From assembly GCF_004011835.1 (NCBI RefSeq), contig NZ_RKLN01000004.1, forward strand, positions 194,318 to 258,317: a stretch of 64,000 nucleotides of DNA. Reading direction: 5' to 3'. This document shows positions 44,737 to 53,270 of the stretch, piece after piece. The position numbers were made by a program, and so were the translations under genes. The stretch is from Rhodococcus spongiicola (lineage in GTDB: Bacteria > Actinomycetota > Actinomycetes > Mycobacteriales > Mycobacteriaceae). Within the stretch, counting starts at the first letter, position 1, and the number at the start of each line of letters is the position of its first letter. The notes under the pieces are model-generated. The model searched no databases, was not told the origin of the DNA, and saw nothing but the letters and a program-made list of their open reading frames with translations.

Positions 44737-46328
44737 TGTCCAGCTGGTACAACGGCCAACGTCCTCTCACGCTGGCCATCGTCGCACTCGGTGGCGAGGG
44801 CGGCGGCGTGCTCGCCGACTGGATCGTCTCCGTCGCGGAGCGCGCCGACCACTATGCGCAGAACACGTCGGTCGCCGGTGTCGCCCAGCGCACCGGTGCG
44901 ACGGTGTACTACGTCGAGATCTTCCCGCCCGGGCCCGCGCCCGACCAGGCGGCGCGTTCGGAGCCGGTGCTCAGCGTGTTCCCGATCCCCGGGGAGGTCG
45001 ACGTGCTCATTGCGTCCGAGCTGATGGAGTGCGGTCGCGCGGTCCAGCGCGGCTTCGTGACATCGGACCGGACCACCGTGATCACGTCCACCAACCGCGT
45101 GTACTCGATCGACGAGAAGATGGCGCCGGGCGACGGCCGCGCCGACAGCGCCGAGCTGATCGCTGCGGCCGAAGCCGCATCCAAGCGGCTGATTGCCGCG
45201 GATTTCATGGAGATGGCCGAACAGTCGCGCAGCGTCATCAGCGCGTCACTGTTCGGCGCGCTGGCCGCCTCGGGCGTGCTCCCCTTCACCCGGGAGCAGT
45301 TCGAGGAGCCGATCCGCGGGTTCGGTAAGGGCGTCGAGTCGTCGTTGCGGGCCTTCGCCGCAGGCTACGACGCCGCTGCCCGTCCGCCCGCGCGCGCCGC
45401 CAAATCTCAGCCGGTGCCGCTCACCCTGGGGCCGCGCCCGGTCTCGCCGGAGGAGCGGAAGGCGGAGGAGGAGGCGCGGCGCAACGAGATCGCGGCCACC
45501 GACCCGGCGGCGCTCGTCGGGCCCACGTTGCGCCCGCTCGCCGAGCGTGTGCTCGAGCTGCCGGCCGCGGCGGGATCGACGATCCTGCACGGCCTGGTCC
45601 GCACCGGTGTGTACCAGAACCGCGCCTATGCCGAGCAGTACCTGGCGCGCGTTACCAGGTTCGCCGACGTCGATCCGGATGCGGACGGTGCGGCCCGACT
45701 GACCAGCGAGGCGGCCCGCCACCTCGCCCTGTGGATGTGCTACCAGGACACCATTCACGTTGCCCTGCAGAAGACTCGGCAGGCGCGGATGGAACGGATC
45801 CGGAAGGAGGCGCGTGCCGAGGATCACCAGCTGGTGCAGGTGCGCGAGTATCTTCATCCTCAGATCGACGAGATCACCGACACCATGCCCTCGGGACTCG
45901 GCGCGCGGATGGCTCGGGCGACGCTGTTCCGACGGCTCGTGCGCAGGGTCACGCACAAGGGGATGATCCTCAACACGAGCTCGGTCACCGGCTACACGCT
46001 GCTGAGCACCATGGCGCGGATGCGTCCGCTCCGCCCGCGGTCGCTGCGGTTCGTTCGCGAGCAGGCGGCGATCGAGCGTTGGATCGAACTGGCGTTGACC
46101 GCCGCAGCGACGGATCCCGACCTCGCCCGCGAGATCCTCGAGTGCCAGCGGGTCCTGAAGGGGTACGGCGCCACCTACGAGCACGGCAACGACAGCTTCG
46201 AGAAGCTGATGAGCGCGGCGGACGAGCTGATCGGTTCCGCCGACGCGGCAGCGCGCCTGGCGGACCTGCGCGCCGCAGCACTGGCTGACGAGGACGGCGC
46301 GCGGCTGCGGGCGAAGCTGACCGCCTGA
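44736..46328 (+). CDS. 2-oxoacid:ferredoxin oxidoreductase, small (gamma-type) subunit fused to an extra domain (IorB-like)
   Basis: The 530-residue protein has the IorB/gamma domain in its first 200 residues (LAIVALGGEGGGVLADWIVS, NTSVAGVAQRTGATVYYVEI, DVLIASELMECGRAVQRGFV). A C-terminal part of about 300 residues, rich in Arg and Leu, is absent from the short archaeal IorB but occurs in long actinobacterial and proteobacterial relatives. Its ATG overlaps the large-subunit stop by one base, so the two are made together as one complex. Confidence 0.85.
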   Translation: MSSWYNGQRPLTLAIVALGGEGGGVLADWIVSVAERADHYAQNTSVAGVAQRTGATVYYVEIFPPGPAPDQAARSEPVLSVFPIPGEVDVLIASELMECGRAVQRGFVTSDRTTVITSTNRVYSIDEKMAPGDGRADSAELIAAAEAASKRLIAADFMEMAEQSRSVISASLFGALAASGVLPFTREQFEEPIRGFGKGVESSLRAFAAGYDAAARPPARAAKSQPVPLTLGPRPVSPEERKAEEEARRNEIAATDPAALVGPTLRPLAERVLELPAAAGSTILHGLVRTGVYQNRAYAEQYLARVTRFADVDPDADGAARLTSEAARHLALWMCYQDTIHVALQKTRQARMERIRKEARAEDHQLVQVREYLHPQIDEITDTMPSGLGARMARATLFRRLVRRVTHKGMILNTSSVTGYTLLSTMARMRPLRPRSLRFVREQAAIERWIELALTAAATDPDLAREILECQRVLKGYGATYEHGNDSFEKLMSAADELIGSADAAARLADLRAAALADEDGARLRAKLTA

Positions 46329-46359
46329 GCGCACCCCGCCATCCGGATGCACCGCCAAA

Positions 46360-46402
46360 AGGTAGGAGCGACAACTCGTTTCGCGAGTTGTCGCTCCTAC
46401 CT
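46360..46402. terminator. Strong bidirectional terminator between converging operons
   Basis: A perfect 19-bp stem, AGGTAGGAGCGACAACTCG at 46360-46378 and its complement at 46384-46402, with a five-base loop. It stands 31 bases past the plus-strand operon and 27 bases past the stop of the minus-strand maleate isomerase gene, so it can end both transcripts. Confidence 0.9.
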
Positions 46403-46429
46403 GATGAGCCTGTGCCGGAGCGCCTGTCG

Positions 46430-47224
46430 TCACGCCCGCGTGGGCATCAACCCCCGATACGGTACGTCGGCGTACTCCCCGGACAACAGCGTCCCCGCAC
46501 CCGGGGCGATCGCCGGCAGGTCCAACGCCCGCATCAGCTGATGGGCCGTGGACACCGCTGCGGAGATCACCGGCTTGCCGAGCTCGTTCTCCACGATCTC
46601 GATCGACTGCAGCGACGGCATCTGCACACACGCGGACAACACCACCACGTCGGCATCGGAATGGTCGAGCCGGCGCGCCGTGTCCACGAGGTTGCGGGGA
46701 TCGTGCGCGGCCACGTCGAGGTTGTTCGGGATCTCGAGTGCCGTGTAGTCGCCCACCTCGAAGCCCTGGTCCGCGATGTACTCGACCACCATCTTGGTGA
46801 GCGGCTTCATGTACGGGGCCACCAGGGCGATCCTCTTGGCACCCAGGATCTCCAGCGCCGATACGAGCGCACCGGCGCTGGTCACGACCGGGGCGGGGGC
46901 GCCGTTCTCGACCGTCACCGCCGACAGCTTCGACTCGGACTCGCAGTGGTAGCCCTTGCCCATGCTCATGATGGCCACGAGGCACGCGTAGCCGAGCACG
47001 TCGACCGCCGCGTCGGAGAGCTCGGCCGCACAGCGAGTGGAGTCGGCGTCCATCGCCTCGAGCTGTTCCTTGGTGACCTCTTTCATCCGCATCCGGCTGG
47101 AGTGAAACGTGAACCGTTCGGGGGCAACGGATTCCCGGGCTCGGAACAGCGCGGGAATCTCGGTCTCCATGGTCACGTTGGAGCTCGGCACGATCTGGCC
47201 GATGCGATACGTCGCCTTGGTCAC
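46430..47224 (-). CDS. Maleate cis-trans isomerase (Asp/Glu racemase superfamily)
   Basis: The 264-residue protein has the two catalytic cysteines of maleate isomerase: Cys81 in VLGYACLVAIM and Cys199 in VVLSACVQMPS, and the family start IGQIVPSSNVTMETEIPALF. It turns maleate into fumarate. Arylmalonate decarboxylase relatives lack one Cys, so isomerase is preferred. I use GTG at 47224 after GGAGGAG. The stop of the upstream FAH-family gene overlaps it by four bases. It fits the last step of ring-cleavage product breakdown. Confidence 0.87.
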   Translation of the reverse strand: MTKATYRIGQIVPSSNVTMETEIPALFRARESVAPERFTFHSSRMRMKEVTKEQLEAMDADSTRCAAELSDAAVDVLGYACLVAIMSMGKGYHCESESKLSAVTVENGAPAPVVTSAGALVSALEILGAKRIALVAPYMKPLTKMVVEYIADQGFEVGDYTALEIPNNLDVAAHDPRNLVDTARRLDHSDADVVVLSACVQMPSLQSIEIVENELGKPVISAAVSTAHQLMRALDLPAIAPGAGTLLSGEYADVPYRGLMPTRA

Positions 47225-48123
47225 GATGTCTCCTCCGACACGTCGATCACCGGGTTGCCGAGGGTGCCGATGGATTCCACGGTGCACTCGACCACGTCCC
47301 CCGGAACGAGGAACTGCTGGGGGGTGAAGCTGGCCCCGACGCCGGCGGGCGACCCGGTGGCGATCACGTCGCCGGGCTCGAGTGTGACACCGGAGGAGAT
47401 GTCGGCGATCAGCTCGGGGATCTTGAACAGCATGTACCGGCTGTTCGACTTCTGCTTCACCTCGCCGTTGACCCGCAACGAGACGTCGAGGGCGTGCGGA
47501 TCCGCCAGGTCGTCCGCGGTACGCACCGCCGGGCCGAACGGCGCGTACGAGTCCTGGCCCTTCGAGAAGAACCACTGGCCGCTGCGGCGCTGGTCGCGGG
47601 CGCTGATGTCGTTGACGATGCTGTAGCCGAACACGTAGTCGAGCGCTTCCTCGGTGGATACCCGCTTCGCGGTTCGACCGATCACCACCGCCAGCTCGCA
47701 TTCCCAGTCCAGTTGGCTGGTGAGGTCGCCGTTGTGCTGGATCGGCTCGCCCGGGCCGACCACGGCAGTCCCCGGCTTGCTGAACAGCACCGGCCGCTGT
47801 GGCAGCTCCTTGTCGGTGTCGAGGGTCCGTGCCGACTCGGCGACGTGCTCGGTGTAGTTCAGCCCGACCCCGATGATCTTGCCGGGACGGAACGGCGCGT
47901 GCAGTGTGACGTCCGCCAGCGGCAGCGTGAACTGCTGTGCTGTCGGGTCGTCGACGAGCTCGGAAAGCACACCCAGGCCCCCGTCTCGAACGAGCGTGAG
48001 CAGGTCGCCGGGGGCGTCGACCCCGGCGTGCGCGGCGAGCGCGGGGACGTCGATGACCGAGTCGTCCTGTCGGACACCGATCCGGCGTGGTCCGTCGGTG
48101 GTGGAGAAGGTGACGAGCAGCAC
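47221..48123 (-). CDS. Fumarylacetoacetate hydrolase-family protein, probable maleyl/fumarylpyruvate hydrolase
   Basis: The 300-residue protein has an N-terminal cap region of about 80 residues and the FAH fold: KIIGVGLNYTEHVAES, PVLFSKPGTAVVGPGEPI, the metal-binding DWECELAVVIGR, GYSIVNDISARDQR and GDVIATGSPAGVG. Such enzymes hydrolyse the C-C bond of acylpyruvates. Between a gentisate-dioxygenase-like gene and maleate isomerase it probably releases pyruvate and maleate. The start is GTG at 48123 after AAAGGAAAA. Confidence 0.87.
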   Translation of the reverse strand: MLLVTFSTTDGPRRIGVRQDDSVIDVPALAAHAGVDAPGDLLTLVRDGGLGVLSELVDDPTAQQFTLPLADVTLHAPFRPGKIIGVGLNYTEHVAESARTLDTDKELPQRPVLFSKPGTAVVGPGEPIQHNGDLTSQLDWECELAVVIGRTAKRVSTEEALDYVFGYSIVNDISARDQRRSGQWFFSKGQDSYAPFGPAVRTADDLADPHALDVSLRVNGEVKQKSNSRYMLFKIPELIADISSGVTLEPGDVIATGSPAGVGASFTPQQFLVPGDVVECTVESIGTLGNPVIDVSEETS

Positions 48124-48163
48124 GGGTTTTCCTTTCGCTGTGCCAGGTTGTCGGTGGCCTCTG

Positions 48164-49276
48164 TCAGTTGGTTGTCTGGTGGCCGTCGTTGTCCGGGTAC
48201 GCCTCTTCACGCCAGAAGGTGAGCGAGCGCATGACCGGGAAGTCGTTGAAGGAGAACAGGCACGCGTCGTCGGACGCGCTGAGGTTGGCATGCTCGTGCC
48301 ACGCCCACGAGGGCACGCAGAAGATGTCACCCTGCTTCCAGTCGAAGCGTCGGCCCGCGATCACCGAGTACCCGGACCCCTTGGCAACGTTGTAGATGAC
48401 CGAGCCCGTGTGCCGGTGGGCCTTGGTCCGCAGCCCCGGCTGGAGTAGCTGCATGTGGGCGCTCATCGTCGGCATGACCGATCCGCCGGTCTTGGGGTTG
48501 GCGTACTCGAGGATGATGCCGTCGTAGGGCGAACCGTCCGACGCCCTGGCCGCGTTCTGCAGCGCCGCATAGGTCTGCTCCCACGGGTAGGCGAACAGCG
48601 GCGAGTAGGGCTTGGTCCAGCCGTCCTCGAACCCGAACGGGCGCAGCTGGCCGGCACCGTGTGTGAGCAGCGACGAATTGATGACCTTGCCCTGCTCCTG
48701 GTACAGGTTCGGATGCACCTCGTAGAAGCCGGCGTCCAACGCGTTGACCAGGGGGATGTCGAGGCCGTCCTGCCAGATCACGGGGCCGTCGGTGCCCTCG
48801 TTGCCGTGCTCGTGCCAGGCGTGGTTCGGGGTGATGGCGAAGTCCCCCGGACCGACCCGCAGCTTCTGGCCGTCCACGACAGTCCAGGCGCCCTGGCCCT
48901 CGACGACGAACCGCAGCGCCGCGGCCATGTGCCGGTGCGCGGTCATGAACTCGCCGGGACCCATCACCTGCAGCCCGGTGTAGAGCAGGCCGACTGCGGC
49001 CGAGATGTCCTTGCGCTCGGGGTTGACCAGCGCCACCACCCGCCGCCCGGCGTCGTCCGCCTTGACCAGGTCGAGCGACTCGAGAACCAACGGCCGAAGG
49101 TCGTCGTAGCGCCAGAGCATCGGTACCGAAACCGGTTGTGGGAACCACGGTTCGATCTCGTTCGCGACCGTCCAGAGGGCGACCGTCTCGTGCTTTCCGA
49201 GGTCGTCGTAGAACGTCTGGAGCTGGTCTGTGTCCTTGACCCGCGCCCGACCGAGCACGTCGTCACTGAATGTCAT
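48164..49276 (-). CDS. Gentisate 1,2-dioxygenase-like ring-cleavage cupin
   Basis: The 370-residue bicupin has the Fe(II) ligands of gentisate dioxygenases in the first cupin: His114 and His116 (MTAHRHMAAALRFVVEG) and His155 (NHAWHEHGNE). A second cupin has AHRHTGSVIYNV and PSWAWHEHANL. The length matches gentisate dioxygenase. It opens a ring with para-placed hydroxyl (or amino) groups next to the carboxylate. In this island the substrate could be 5-hydroxyanthranilate or gentisate. It heads the operon with the FAH hydrolase and maleate isomerase. Confidence 0.88.
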   Translation of the reverse strand: MTFSDDVLGRARVKDTDQLQTFYDDLGKHETVALWTVANEIEPWFPQPVSVPMLWRYDDLRPLVLESLDLVKADDAGRRVVALVNPERKDISAAVGLLYTGLQVMGPGEFMTAHRHMAAALRFVVEGQGAWTVVDGQKLRVGPGDFAITPNHAWHEHGNEGTDGPVIWQDGLDIPLVNALDAGFYEVHPNLYQEQGKVINSSLLTHGAGQLRPFGFEDGWTKPYSPLFAYPWEQTYAALQNAARASDGSPYDGIILEYANPKTGGSVMPTMSAHMQLLQPGLRTKAHRHTGSVIYNVAKGSGYSVIAGRRFDWKQGDIFCVPSWAWHEHANLSASDDACLFSFNDFPVMRSLTFWREEAYPDNDGHQTTN

Positions 49277-49336
49277 GGTCTCCTCCTACACGTCTGTCGA
49301 CGCGGTGCCTGGTGATGGCGCAACTATACGCACAGC

Positions 49337-49365
49337 TTGACGATCGTCACAAGGGCGCTATAGCG
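49337..49365. promoter_or_regulatory. Promoter with two perfect palindromes between the dioxygenase and thioesterase operons
   Basis: TGACGATCGTCA (49338-49349) is a perfect 12-bp palindrome and CGCTATAGCG (49356-49365) a perfect 10-bp one. They overlap a good promoter for the plus strand: TTGACG (49337-49342), 16-base spacer, TATAGC (49359-49364). A repressor bound at the first would cover the -35 element. Close matches lie at 39249-39260 and 54127-54138. Confidence 0.65.
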
Positions 49366-49399
49366 TCGCTGTGTCGGCAACGAGCGAAAGGACATAGAG

Positions 49400-49810
49400 A
49401 TGGCGGAAGTGACCATCGAGCGGACGGTCGAGTGGTACGACACCGATGCCGCTGGCCATCAACACCATTCGTGCATCGCGCGCTTCGTGGAGGCGGCCGA
49501 AGCCGCACTGCTGCGCGAGCACGGGCTTGCCTGGCTGTTCGGTGAAACACCGCGGGTGCGACACGAGATCAACTACCGCAACCGACTCTGGTTCGGCGAG
49601 ACCGTACGAGTCACACTGCGGGTCGGTCGGCTGGGGGACACCTCGCTGCAGTACGAGTTCGAGGTGCATGGCAAGGAAGGCCTCGCTGCCGACGGAATGC
49701 TCGTCGTAGCCCACGCCAAGGTGGACTCGCCCAAGGCCACGCCGTGGCCGCAGTCCGTGGTCGACGCCTTCGGCGCCGACCGAGACGTGAAAGCACCGGT
49801 ACTACGATGA
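49400..49810 (+). CDS. Hotdog-fold acyl-CoA thioesterase (4-hydroxybenzoyl-CoA thioesterase type)
   Basis: The 136-residue protein has the 4HBT pattern: VEWYDTDAAGHQHHSCIARF with the catalytic Asp (about Asp16), then EINYRNRLWFGETVRVTLRV. It would release the free aromatic acid from a CoA thioester, here probably 5-hydroxyanthraniloyl-CoA or gentisyl-CoA, so that the cupin dioxygenase can act. It overlaps the hydroxylase gene by four bases (ATGA), which ties the two steps together. Confidence 0.87.
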   Translation: MAEVTIERTVEWYDTDAAGHQHHSCIARFVEAAEAALLREHGLAWLFGETPRVRHEINYRNRLWFGETVRVTLRVGRLGDTSLQYEFEVHGKEGLAADGMLVVAHAKVDSPKATPWPQSVVDAFGADRDVKAPVLR

Positions 49811-52233
49811 CCGGCCAGGTGCATTCCAGTCGGGTGGCACAGGGCCGACCGTCGCTGAGGATCGCGGTCATCGGCGGCGGGCCGGGCGGCCTCTATTTCG
49901 CTGCGCTGGCCAAGCAACTCGATCCGGGTCGCCAGATCACCGTGTACGAGCGAAACGCGGCCGACACCACCTTCGGCTTCGGCGTCGTCTTCTCCGACGA
50001 GACCCTCGACGGCATCACCCGCGCCGATTCCCAGATCTTCGCTGACATGGAGGGCGGCTTCGCGCGCTGGGCGGACATCGATGTGCACTACCGCGGCGAG
50101 GTTCTCACCTCAGGCGGGCACGGCTTCGCCGCGATCGAGCGTCGGACGCTCCTGCAGATCCTGCAGAAGCGCTGCGCAGACCTCGGCGTCGATGTCCGAT
50201 TCGAGACCGACGCGCCACCCGCGGCGGATCTCGCCGAGACTCATGACCTGGTGGTCGCCGCGGACGGCTTGCATTCGGTCACCCGAAACGCCCATCCCGA
50301 GGTGTTCGGACCGAACCTGGACGAGCGAGAGTGCCGCTACATGTGGCTGGCCACCGATCGGGTGTTCGACGCGTTCACCTTCATCGTGTCGGAGACCGAG
50401 TTCGGCCCGATGCAGGTGCACGCGTACCCGTTCAGCGACCGGCGCAGCACGTTCATCATCGAGATGAACGAGAAAACCTGGCGGAATGCGGGGTTCGATG
50501 CTTTCGCCGAACGCCCGCTGTCCCCCGGAGAGAGCGACACCCACAGCGTGGAGCTGTGTGAGCAGCTGCTGGCCGAGCATCTGGGCGGGCACCGGCTGCT
50601 GACCAACAACTCGCGATGGATCCGGTTCAACACCGTGCGCAACAAGACCTGGCGCAACGGCAAGATCGTCCTCCTCGGCGACGCCGCGCACACCGCGCAC
50701 TTCTCGATCGGATCGGGGACCAAGCTGGCGATGGAGGACTCGCTCGCCCTGGCGGCGAGCCTGTCCGTCGATGACACCGACGTGGCCGAGGCCTTGCGGC
50801 GGTACGAATCCGAGCGCCGGCCCGTGGTCGAGTCGACCCAGCGCGCGGCGCAGGCCAGCCTCGAGTGGTTCGAGACCATCGACCACTCCGTCGGGCAGCA
50901 GCCGCCACAGTTCGGCTTCAACCTGCTCACCCGCAGCAGGCGCGTCACCTACGACAACCTGCGTGAGCGCGACGTCGACTACATCGACGCACTGGACGAC
51001 TGGTACCACCGGCAAAATCCTGCCGCCGACGAAACGCGGCCACCACGTCCGATGTTCGAGCCCTACCGACTGGGCGGCTTGACGCTGAAGAACCGCATCC
51101 TCGCCGCGCCCATCGCGACCTACTCCGCGGACGAGGGCGTGGTCGGGGACGCCGAACTGGTCCGGCTCTCGGGCGCGGCGTTGGGTGGCGCCGGCCTGGT
51201 GCTGGCGGGCATGACCGCGGTTAGCAAGGCCGGGCGGGTCACACCGTCGTGCGCGGGCCTCTACACCCCGGAACAGGTGGCAGCCTACCGCCGGATCACG
51301 GACATGATTCACGGACACAGCACCGCCGCGGTCGGGGCGCAGCTCAACCATTCCGGCCGCAAGGGGGCCACGGCGGTGCCGACCAACAGCCCGCTCGGGC
51401 CGTCGCTGGGCGCGGCCGGTTGGGAGACGGTGGCGGCCTCGGTGATCCCCTTCGGGGATCTCCCCGCACCGCGAGAACTCGGCGCTGACGAATTATCCGG
51501 TATTGCAGCGGAATTCGCCGATGCCGCGCGAGCTGCCGATGCCGCAGGGTTCGATGTCGTGGAACTGCAGGCCGGGCACGGGTTCCTGCTGTCCAGCTTC
51601 CTCTCGCCGTTGACCAACCGTCGCGCCGACGAATACGGCGGCAGCCTGCGGAACCGGCTGCGCTTCCCGCTCGAGGTGATCGACGCGGTGCGGGCAGCGT
51701 GGCCCGCCCACAAGCCGCTGTTGGTGCGGATATCCGCGGTGGACTGGCACGACGGCGGCACCACCATCGAGGACGCGGTCGTCATCGCCCGCGCGTTCGC
51801 CGATCACGGCACCGACGCCATCGACGTCTCCAGCGGCGAGGTCGTGGCCGAGGAGAAGCCCGCGTACGGCCGCGGATACCAGACGCCGTTCGCCGAGCGG
51901 ATTCGCGCCGATGTCGGCGTCCCGACGATCGCCGTCGGCGTCATCTCGTCGGACGACGACGCGAACTCGATCCTGCTCGCCGGGCGGGCAGATCTGGTCG
52001 CGGTCGGTCGGGCGCACCTGCACGATCCGGCGTGGACGCTGCACGCCGCGGCCGCGATCGGCTACCGCGGTCCAGGCGCGCAGTGGCCGTCGCTCTACGG
52101 TGCCGGGTCTGCTCGTCCGCCCGTGGCCGGTCGGGCACGGCCGCAGCTGGCCCTGTTGCCGGCGGCACAGGCAGACATTCACCAGCGGTGGCGGCCGCGG
52201 ACCGCCACCGCGACAACGGAGGTCGCGAGCTGA
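49807..52233 (+). CDS. Salicylyl-CoA 5-hydroxylase / 2-aminobenzoyl-CoA monooxygenase-reductase type fusion enzyme
   Basis: The 808-residue protein joins two flavoenzymes. Residues of about 15-410 are a class A FAD monooxygenase (IAVIGGGPGGLYFAALAKQL, VVAADGLHSVTR, IVLLGDAAHTAHFSIGSGTK). From about 420 follows an Old Yellow Enzyme barrel (LKNRILAAPIATYSA, GAQLNHSGRKG, GHGFLLSSFLSPLTNRRADE). This architecture is known from SdgC (salicylyl-CoA 5-hydroxylase) and the 2-aminobenzoyl-CoA monooxygenase/reductase of Aromatoleum/Azoarcus. Both hydroxylate C5 of an ortho-substituted benzoyl-CoA. With an upstream indole route, anthraniloyl-CoA is the likely substrate. Confidence 0.88.
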   Translation: MTGQVHSSRVAQGRPSLRIAVIGGGPGGLYFAALAKQLDPGRQITVYERNAADTTFGFGVVFSDETLDGITRADSQIFADMEGGFARWADIDVHYRGEVLTSGGHGFAAIERRTLLQILQKRCADLGVDVRFETDAPPAADLAETHDLVVAADGLHSVTRNAHPEVFGPNLDERECRYMWLATDRVFDAFTFIVSETEFGPMQVHAYPFSDRRSTFIIEMNEKTWRNAGFDAFAERPLSPGESDTHSVELCEQLLAEHLGGHRLLTNNSRWIRFNTVRNKTWRNGKIVLLGDAAHTAHFSIGSGTKLAMEDSLALAASLSVDDTDVAEALRRYESERRPVVESTQRAAQASLEWFETIDHSVGQQPPQFGFNLLTRSRRVTYDNLRERDVDYIDALDDWYHRQNPAADETRPPRPMFEPYRLGGLTLKNRILAAPIATYSADEGVVGDAELVRLSGAALGGAGLVLAGMTAVSKAGRVTPSCAGLYTPEQVAAYRRITDMIHGHSTAAVGAQLNHSGRKGATAVPTNSPLGPSLGAAGWETVAASVIPFGDLPAPRELGADELSGIAAEFADAARAADAAGFDVVELQAGHGFLLSSFLSPLTNRRADEYGGSLRNRLRFPLEVIDAVRAAWPAHKPLLVRISAVDWHDGGTTIEDAVVIARAFADHGTDAIDVSSGEVVAEEKPAYGRGYQTPFAERIRADVGVPTIAVGVISSDDDANSILLAGRADLVAVGRAHLHDPAWTLHAAAAIGYRGPGAQWPSLYGAGSARPPVAGRARPQLALLPAAQADIHQRWRPRTATATTEVAS

Positions 52234-53270
52234 TGGAAGAACTCCCCCGATTCACTGCAGCCGCGGTCCAGGCGGCACCGGTCTTCCTGGATCCGGGCAA
52301 GACCGTGCAGAAGGCCGTGAGTCTGATTCACGAGGCGGCCGCCGGCGGCGCGAAGCTGATCGCCTTCCCCGAGGTGTTCGTCCCTGGCTATCCGTACTGG
52401 AACTGGACGATGAACCCGGTCAAGGGCGGCGAGTGGTTCGAGCGGCTCTACCGCGCGGCGATTGATCTGCCCGGGCCGCACGTCGATGCGCTGCGGGCCG
52501 CCGCGGCCGCCACCGAGACCACTGTGGTCATCGGCGTCAACGAGCGAGGACGGCACAGCTTGGGCGTCCTGTACAACAGCGTCCTGATCATCGGGCCGGA
52601 CGGCTCGCTGATCGGGGTGCACCGCAAGCTGGTCCCCACCTGGGCCGAGAAGCTGACCTGGACCAACGGTGACGGGTCGACCCTGCGCGTGCACCGGACC
52701 GAGGTCGGCCCGCTCGGCGTGCTGGCGTGCGGCGAGAACACGAACACCCTCGCCAGGTTCGCGCTGCTGGCACAGGGCGAGCTGGTGCACGTCGCGAACT
52801 ACATCTCGTTGCCGGTGGCGCCCAAGGACTACGACATGGCCGATGCCATCGCGATCCGTACGGCGGCCCACGCGTTCGAGGGCAAGCTGTTCTCGGTGGT
52901 GTCCTGCTCCACCATCTCCGAGGAGATCATCGACACGGTGGCCGGTAACGACGAAGAGGCCCGGGAACTGCTGCGCCGCAAGCGCAGTGCGCTGTCGGGA
53001 ATCTTCGGTCCGGACGGGCGCCCGGTGTCGGATCCCCTGATCGACGAGGAGGGGATCGTGTACGGGGAGATCGACCTGTCTCGGTGCATCGCACCGAAGC
53101 AGATGCACGACATCATCGGTCACTACAACCGTTTCGACGTCTTCTCGTTGCACGTGAACGGCAAAGCGCTGCAACCGGTCACGTTCGAGGATCCGGCGCC
53201 CGACGGTGCGCTGACCGGACCGTGGGAACCCACTCAGCCGACTGAGTCGGCGATGATCGACCGGGCGTAG
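52233..53270 (+). CDS. Nitrilase-family carbon-nitrogen hydrolase
   Basis: The 345-residue enzyme has the catalytic triad: Glu in IAFPEVFVPGYPYW, Lys in HRKLVPTWAEKLTW, and Cys in GVLACGENTNTLAR. The CGEN sequence and length are those of true nitrilases acting on aryl or arylacetonitriles rather than of amidases. It would turn a nitrile into the acid and ammonia. The ATG overlaps the hydroxylase stop by one base, so it belongs to the operon. Its step in the route is unclear; indole-3-acetonitrile or an anthranilonitrile-like compound are possible. Confidence 0.87.
   Translation: MEELPRFTAAAVQAAPVFLDPGKTVQKAVSLIHEAAAGGAKLIAFPEVFVPGYPYWNWTMNPVKGGEWFERLYRAAIDLPGPHVDALRAAAAATETTVVIGVNERGRHSLGVLYNSVLIIGPDGSLIGVHRKLVPTWAEKLTWTNGDGSTLRVHRTEVGPLGVLACGENTNTLARFALLAQGELVHVANYISLPVAPKDYDMADAIAIRTAAHAFEGKLFSVVSCSTISEEIIDTVAGNDEEARELLRRKRSALSGIFGPDGRPVSDPLIDEEGIVYGEIDLSRCIAPKQMHDIIGHYNRFDVFSLHVNGKALQPVTFEDPAPDGALTGPWEPTQPTESAMIDRA

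Noticed and set aside
45246-46985. 579-codon minus-strand frame across the operon junction
   Set aside because: It runs through the perfect terminator at 46360-46402 and is antisense to the IorB-like gene; the maleate isomerase frame is the real one.
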